A stretch of DNA of 8,997 nt. It comes from Candidatus Omnitrophota bacterium (GTDB taxonomy: Bacteria > Omnitrophota > Gorgyraeia > Zapsychrales > JANLHA01). Both the position numbers and the translations under genes were made by a program. Positions 4,562 through 8,997 of the stretch are shown here, piece by piece. The stretch lies in the NCBI GenBank assembly GCA_024653845.1, contig JANLHA010000081.1, positions 1 through 8,997 of the forward strand, written 5' to 3'. The notes beneath the pieces are model-generated. The model was not told where the DNA came from. It did no database searches and saw nothing but the letters and a program-made list of their open reading frames with translations. Within the stretch, counting starts at the first letter, position 1; each line of letters opens with the position of its first letter.

Positions 4562-6501
4562 TATTCCCAGTCCCTTACAAAAGGAAAGTCTTCCACCGAG
4601 ATCACTCCTCGAATCACTTTCAAAGATGGATGATTCGTCACATAATCATCTGGATAATACCCAATGTTCCAGGCCCCTGCCCCGACGAGGCTTTTGAGCC
4701 AACCTTGCACCTGTTCTTCAGGAATCCAAGCATTTGTTTTCCAATCGAATGTTTGCACCTTGAAAATAGTTTTCTTCAAACCGTCCGGGAAGGCTTTGGC
4801 CTCCCGAACCAAACCGGCCAACCAACGATTCCCATCGCTGATTTCTTCCATCTTCGGATAGGCCATGAGCATGACGTAATCATAAATTTTTAAGGAATCG
4901 GCATAGTTTTGAGCAAACCATTCTTCGCTGTCCGAGTCTTGCAACGTCAATGCGTAAAGCGTACGAGTGAATTTGGCTTCCGGAAGATAAAACTTCACAA
5001 TATCTTTCAATTCTTTCGAAAGATCATTCAAAATTTTAGTTTTCACGGCGGTCCAGTCATCCATTTCTTCCTGCGACATTTCCGCAGGATTTTTTAATGT
5101 GTTTCCGGTCACCGCCTGATAATACGAGACCGCGTCGGGATGAAAATCTTCAAAATCATTAAAATACCCGTCGTCCTGGAAAACCACACCGTCGACCTGA
5201 CAATGAAGGGCCAAATCTTCATAAAGCATTTTCAGAAGGTCGCGCGTCGTTGGAGAGAATGGCGAAAGGCGCTGATACCATGATGTCGTCGGAACAATTT
5301 CTCCATCCTTCCACTCTCGCACCTGCAAATCTTGGGTCAATTTCTCATTCGGCAAAACAATGCTCAACATCGGCATCCAGGCATAAACTTCGACCTGAGC
5401 CCGTGTTCTCAACTGATGGGCCACTCGACTAAAGAAATCTTCTCTCACAGGCAAGACACGATTCGGAAAATAAACCGAAGCAATGTTCCCATTTCCTTCT
5501 GGGTCGGCAAAGGCTTGAAGATAAACTGCTGTAGGTTTCATGATCTTGATCCGGTCAAGAAAGCGCCCCAAATTTTCTTCACGCACCTTAGGATCTTTGT
5601 CATAAATGAAATCCAAGTCCACTTGAACGATCCGTTTTTGCTCGGGCGTTGCCAACGGAATGACGCCCCACTGGCTCAAAAGTTCTTTCAAAGGAGGATT
5701 TCGATGGATTAAAAAACGCGGAATTTCTTCCAAGCTTTTGACGGTGGCTCTTTGATCGTTAAGGAGAAAATGGATCGGGATGCCGATTTTCTTGCCCTCC
5801 TGGATGGCGATATGATTGTACTTTCCGTAAGGCCAGGCAATCGCACGGATCGACCGGCCCAAATGTTCTTCCAAAGCTTGCTTGGATTTTTCCAAGTCTT
5901 CATGAATTCTCTGACGATAACTTACCTCATCTTCATAGACCGTTTTCTCGGAATCGTAAATTCGGCTGGTGGCGGCTGCCGCCTGGTTTCCCTGAGGATT
6001 ATAAACAACGCCTTCATGCAAGTCATGAGAATGCGAAACCACTTCAACATACGGGCTTGAAGCAATTTCACGTACCTGCTCCCAAGTCATCACCGAATGG
6101 GTCAGGTCTTGAGGCACCGCCCCATCAATCCAACTGGCCACAATCGCTGAGATGCAAGGGATTTTATATTCTTTAAGCAATGGATAAACAAAATCATAAA
6201 AACTCTGATAACCGTCGTCGAACGTCAAAAGCACTGCCCGAGGAGGCAAAGGCTTTTTGCCCTCATTCGCCTGAATCAAATCCTCGAGACTAACGAAATG
6301 ATAGTCATGGCGCTTGAGATATTCAATGGTTTCGACAAACGTCTTTTGATCAACGCCGAATTTGTCTTTCGGTTGGACCGTCAAAGGGACATCATGATAA
6401 CAAAGAACAATGACGTCTTGAGGGACAAGGTCTTGCGCCTCGATGGGCCATGGCCATAACAAAAGGCCAAGACATAACATCATCTTCATTCCTATTTTCA
6501 T
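4561..6501 (-). CDS. pgaB: PgaB, periplasmic PNAG N-deacetylase with C-terminal glycoside-hydrolase-type domain
   Basis: The 646-residue protein removes some N-acetyl groups from PNAG in the periplasm, which is needed for export through PgaA. Residues 1-22 look like a Sec signal peptide ending PWPIEA. The carbohydrate esterase 4 domain (about 28-280) shows CYHD with His36, TFDDGYQSFY with Asp95 and Asp96 (catalytic base and metal ligand by family knowledge), SHSHDLH with His157 and His162 as likely metal ligands, and WPYGKYN (223-229). The second domain (about 290-640) corresponds to the GH153 hydrolase of E. coli PgaB: VDLDFIYD (294-301), VYLQAFADPEGNGN (326-339), VYAWMPML (372-379), FQDDGYFNDFED (441-452), EEWFAQNYADSLK (526-538) and NIGYYPDDY (612-620). 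The Asp pair at 443-444 lies in the region of the catalytic aspartate. Length is close to E. coli PgaB (672). E. coli PgaB is a lipoprotein, but no lipobox is seen here. AGGAG at 6509-6513 lies seven bases before the ATG, 15 bases after pgaA. Confidence 0.96.
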   Translation of the reverse strand: MKIGMKMMLCLGLLLWPWPIEAQDLVPQDVIVLCYHDVPLTVQPKDKFGVDQKTFVETIEYLKRHDYHFVSLEDLIQANEGKKPLPPRAVLLTFDDGYQSFYDFVYPLLKEYKIPCISAIVASWIDGAVPQDLTHSVMTWEQVREIASSPYVEVVSHSHDLHEGVVYNPQGNQAAAATSRIYDSEKTVYEDEVSYRQRIHEDLEKSKQALEEHLGRSIRAIAWPYGKYNHIAIQEGKKIGIPIHFLLNDQRATVKSLEEIPRFLIHRNPPLKELLSQWGVIPLATPEQKRIVQVDLDFIYDKDPKVREENLGRFLDRIKIMKPTAVYLQAFADPEGNGNIASVYFPNRVLPVREDFFSRVAHQLRTRAQVEVYAWMPMLSIVLPNEKLTQDLQVREWKDGEIVPTTSWYQRLSPFSPTTRDLLKMLYEDLALHCQVDGVVFQDDGYFNDFEDFHPDAVSYYQAVTGNTLKNPAEMSQEEMDDWTAVKTKILNDLSKELKDIVKFYLPEAKFTRTLYALTLQDSDSEEWFAQNYADSLKIYDYVMLMAYPKMEEISDGNRWLAGLVREAKAFPDGLKKTIFKVQTFDWKTNAWIPEEQVQGWLKSLVGAGAWNIGYYPDDYVTNHPSLKVIRGVISVEDFPFVRDWE

Positions 6502-6508
6502 AACGTGT

Positions 6509-6513
6509 CTCCT
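6509..6513 (-). promoter_or_regulatory. Ribosome-binding site of pgaB
   Basis: Reads AGGAG on the minus strand, seven bases before the ATG at 6501. It fixes the first of three clustered Met codons (residues 1, 5 and 7) as the likely pgaB start, giving a signal peptide with basic residues before the hydrophobic core. Confidence 0.65.
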
Positions 6514-6516
6514 GCG

Positions 6517-8997
6517 TTAAAACTTGACTCGTAAGCTGGTATAAAACATCAGTGCGTTGACGTCATCACCGTCATATTGATTAAGGTCATAACGCACACC
6601 CCATAAAAAACTCAGCAAGTCAGAAAACCGATAATCTTGTTCATAGCGAACGAAACCTAAATTTTGAGAATCAAAATTTTTCTGCCACACTTGGCCTAAC
6701 CCGACATAAAATCGGTCAATCAAGGCTTTCTGATAGCGACGAAACCAAATGTGTTCCACATTAGGGATCAAATAAACAGAATACAAATGTTCGGGGCTGA
6801 AATAATCCACATCCTGACGAGAAAAAGTCGAGACATTGAACTCTGTGTCCAAACGCAATTTCCAGGCCGCCTTGGTCATCCACGTCTGACGCGTCCGCCA
6901 ATAATAATTCCAATTGTCATTCCCGTCATCAAAGTCTTTTAACGAAAACCCGACACGCGTCTCCCAAAGCTCGCTTCCTCGAAACATCGTCGAGAATGTA
7001 TATTCATCAACATCCACACCTTGAGCGCGCGATCTGATCGGAACAGAAAGGATATTTTTCTCAAAACCTACGTCGAAATTCCAATGATCATCCGGAGTCA
7101 ATGTGATTCGCCCCAGACCTCCCACATCTTTTCCCGTTTCATAATCTCCCGAGATGGCTCCCACCAATCTGATGGCGCGATTGACTTGCCATTGGTCTCC
7201 AACATAAATTTTACGCTGTACGACGTCATCGACCGGATCCGTGGTTTCTCGACGAGTCATTTCTACAAAAAGATTATGTCTGAACGTAACCGGCTCATCC
7301 AAACGCAATGTGATTTGAAATTCATCTTCTCCGGGGAACTCTTCTCTGTACGAAGCGTCCAAACCAAATATTGTCATTTCTTCGACATCGAAAAGCCGTT
7401 TGCTTCTCTGGACATGTTTGTTCTTGGGATGTTTTTCCAAGAGAGACGCTACTTCTTTCCTGGCTTCCTTTTTATATCCATTGGCATTCAAGGCATTGGC
7501 ATATCCGATCTGCGCCTGGACATGCGTCGGATCCATCGTTCGAATGATTTGAAAATCTCTCAACGCTCGTCGGGGCCAACCACGCCAAAGATCTTTGTGA
7601 GCTTGAGCGGTAAGGATATTGGTATTAAAAGGAGCCGCATCCGCAATCTGCTGAAGATATTGTTCACCCTCTTTCAACCGATCCTGATACATCAAAAGCC
7701 AGCCTTTGTCATAAGCAATCCTGGCCTTTTTCCAGTTCGGCTCAATGCTCCCGCGTTCGGTCGTCGTTTTAGGTGTTTCCTCATCCAGCTTCTCTAAAAC
7801 TTTTTGCGCGTCTTCAAAACGCTCCAACTCGACGAGCGTGTCATATTTGGCCATGCGGACTTCGTAGGACATAGGATTCTTTTTCAAAACAGCATCATAA
7901 ATTTCTAACGCTTTTTCAGGTTGTTGTTCATAAAGATAGGCATCTGCTGCTGCTGCATGAATCCATATAGGGATTTCAACTGATTCTTGCTGAACCAATT
8001 GATATTCCTGGATCACGTCTCGCATTTGATCTTGAGCGCGCAGCGCCGTCATTCGATCCCATCGGCTACGCCAATATTGAAGCTGGACTTCTTGATTAGC
8101 AGAATCAATCTCACGCAAATGACGATACTGCTCGATCAACCTTTCTAATTGCGGCAAAGCCTGCTGATATTCCTCCCACTGGATCTGCTGCATCGGAACA
8201 TTACCTTGAGCGCGCAAAGCGATGACGGGATCCACCTTAGAATCCTGTCGCTGAGCCTCGTCAATGACCAAACTGGTTGCGCCCAAATCCATCAAAGCTC
8301 GCAATTTCAAGTTGAAAGCGGCACGATTTTCAGGATAACGCTTGATAATCTCGTCGTAAACTTTGGCGGCGTTCCAATAGTCTTGAAAACCTTCGTAAAT
8401 TTCTCCTTTTAAGAAAAGAGCATCGAAATGTTGGGGGTCTTCTTTAAGAATCTGATCAACCCCCTCTTTCGCCTTGAGCAAATCTTTTTTCTTGAAGGCA
8501 ATTCTCGCCAATCCGACGATGGCGTCTTTTTGTCTAGGGTCATTCTCTAAAATTTTCTGAAAATATTCCTCTGCGACTTCATCCCCCCCGGCTTTTAAAA
8601 AAAGCTGAGCGATCTCAACTTGCAAAGAAACTGGCAGCTGATCGAATTGTTTTTCAAAATGAGGGGCAAAAAGATAGGCTTGCTTATTATCACTTCCCGG
8701 CTGTTTCAGATATTGCATCAATAGCATGATCTCAACCATCGACAAATCTTGATCAGGATCACTTCTTAAAATTTTAAGATAAATTTCCTGCAGCTGATCT
8801 TTAAAAATTTTGGCTAAATATGTTTGAAAAAGTTGATAAGCTTGTGGCTGTACTCCTGACGGAAAGCTCTTAAAATCCTCAATCGCCTTTTCAAAATCAC
8901 CGGCCTCCAACAAAATTCGAAGTTCTCTCAATCGAGTTTCTTCTTGCTGTGCTTCGATTGCCGACAAGGCTTGACTGTATTCATGAGCCAGATCAAA
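6517..8997 (-). CDS. pgaA: PgaA, outer-membrane PNAG export porin with periplasmic TPR domain, 5' end missing
   Basis: The frame is open to the right edge (826 residues visible, beginning FDLAHEYSQA), so the signal peptide and N-terminus are outside the window. A TTG at 8967 could be mistaken for the start but is internal. Residues 1 to about 530 are helical TPR-like repeats, clearest near 139-240 (EYFQKILENDP, VDQILKEDP, VYDEIIKRYPEN) and 340-400 (AAADAYLYEQQPEKALEIYD, where relatives have NAAADAWL..QPEKAL). RSRWDRMTALRAQDQMRDV (311-329) also matches the family. From about 538 the sequence turns to alternating polar and aromatic strands, some 290 residues, enough for the 16-stranded barrel known for E. 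coli PgaA, and ends in Phe (LRVKF), the outer-membrane C-terminal signal. Already longer than E. coli PgaA (807) without its N-terminus. The TPR part is known to bind deacetylated PNAG and PgaB; the barrel exports the polymer. The operon promoter must lie upstream, outside the window. Confidence 0.94.
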   Translation of the reverse strand, partial: FDLAHEYSQALSAIEAQQEETRLRELRILLEAGDFEKAIEDFKSFPSGVQPQAYQLFQTYLAKIFKDQLQEIYLKILRSDPDQDLSMVEIMLLMQYLKQPGSDNKQAYLFAPHFEKQFDQLPVSLQVEIAQLFLKAGGDEVAEEYFQKILENDPRQKDAIVGLARIAFKKKDLLKAKEGVDQILKEDPQHFDALFLKGEIYEGFQDYWNAAKVYDEIIKRYPENRAAFNLKLRALMDLGATSLVIDEAQRQDSKVDPVIALRAQGNVPMQQIQWEEYQQALPQLERLIEQYRHLREIDSANQEVQLQYWRSRWDRMTALRAQDQMRDVIQEYQLVQQESVEIPIWIHAAAADAYLYEQQPEKALEIYDAVLKKNPMSYEVRMAKYDTLVELERFEDAQKVLEKLDEETPKTTTERGSIEPNWKKARIAYDKGWLLMYQDRLKEGEQYLQQIADAAPFNTNILTAQAHKDLWRGWPRRALRDFQIIRTMDPTHVQAQIGYANALNANGYKKEARKEVASLLEKHPKNKHVQRSKRLFDVEEMTIFGLDASYREEFPGEDEFQITLRLDEPVTFRHNLFVEMTRRETTDPVDDVVQRKIYVGDQWQVNRAIRLVGAISGDYETGKDVGGLGRITLTPDDHWNFDVGFEKNILSVPIRSRAQGVDVDEYTFSTMFRGSELWETRVGFSLKDFDDGNDNWNYYWRTRQTWMTKAAWKLRLDTEFNVSTFSRQDVDYFSPEHLYSVYLIPNVEHIWFRRYQKALIDRFYVGLGQVWQKNFDSQNLGFVRYEQDYRFSDLLSFLWGVRYDLNQYDGDDVNALMFYTSLRVKF

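Noticed and set aside
4561..6501. The two-domain PgaB as a novel fusion of deacetylase and hydrolase.
   Set aside because: This architecture is the standard one for PgaB in Gram-negative PNAG operons.
7021..7797. A 258-codon open frame on the plus strand opposite pgaA.
   Set aside because: It lies wholly antisense to a well-supported PgaA coding region, is rich in Phe, Ile, Arg and Ser as expected of a reverse-complement shadow, and shows no recognisable domain or good ribosome-binding site.
8965..8967. TTG as the start of pgaA, giving an 816-residue protein.
   Set aside because: The frame stays open upstream to the window edge, the sequence there is helical like the rest, and no signal peptide follows the TTG although an outer-membrane porin needs one. 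The true start is outside the window.

Overview
The window holds eight protein-coding genes, all on the minus strand and closely packed, so transcription runs from high to low coordinates. The predicted outer-membrane porin PgaA indicates a Gram-negative (diderm) bacterium. Base composition is moderate and slightly AT-rich by eye. Nothing in the sequence fixes the phylum: the exopolysaccharide genes resemble the proteobacterial pga set, but they are known to move between lineages.

The right two thirds (2799-8997) is a pgaABCD operon for poly-beta-1,6-N-acetylglucosamine (PNAG), the biofilm exopolysaccharide. In order of transcription it has: pgaA, an outer-membrane TPR/beta-barrel exporter whose 5' end lies beyond the window; pgaB, a periplasmic N-deacetylase joined to a glycoside-hydrolase-like domain; pgaC, an inner-membrane family 2 glycosyltransferase; and pgaD, a small membrane partner of PgaC. 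PgaC and PgaD make and translocate the polymer, PgaB partly de-N-acetylates it in the periplasm, and PgaA exports it. The pgaB-pgaC and pgaC-pgaD junctions are both TAATG stop/start overlaps, and pgaA-pgaB are 15 bases apart.

An 84-base gap (2715-2798) separates pgaD from the next gene. It holds a plausible sigma-70-type promoter and two short inverted repeats, so a new transcript probably begins here. The left third (1-2714) is a second gene string: a ribosome hibernation factor of the HPF/RaiA family; a 40-residue membrane microprotein with a Cys-Cys-Gly-His tail; a stand-alone RsmB/RsmF/NSUN-type RNA m5C methyltransferase; and a CPA2-family cation:proton antiporter that runs off the left edge. 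These are also tightly coupled (16-base overlap, 8-base gap, TGATG overlap).

I saw no tRNA, rRNA, CRISPR array, insertion sequence or long repeat, and no gene-free stretch over 300 bases. The two items most worth a second look are the microprotein at 2206-2328 and the PgaB that appears to be secreted without a lipoprotein anchor.
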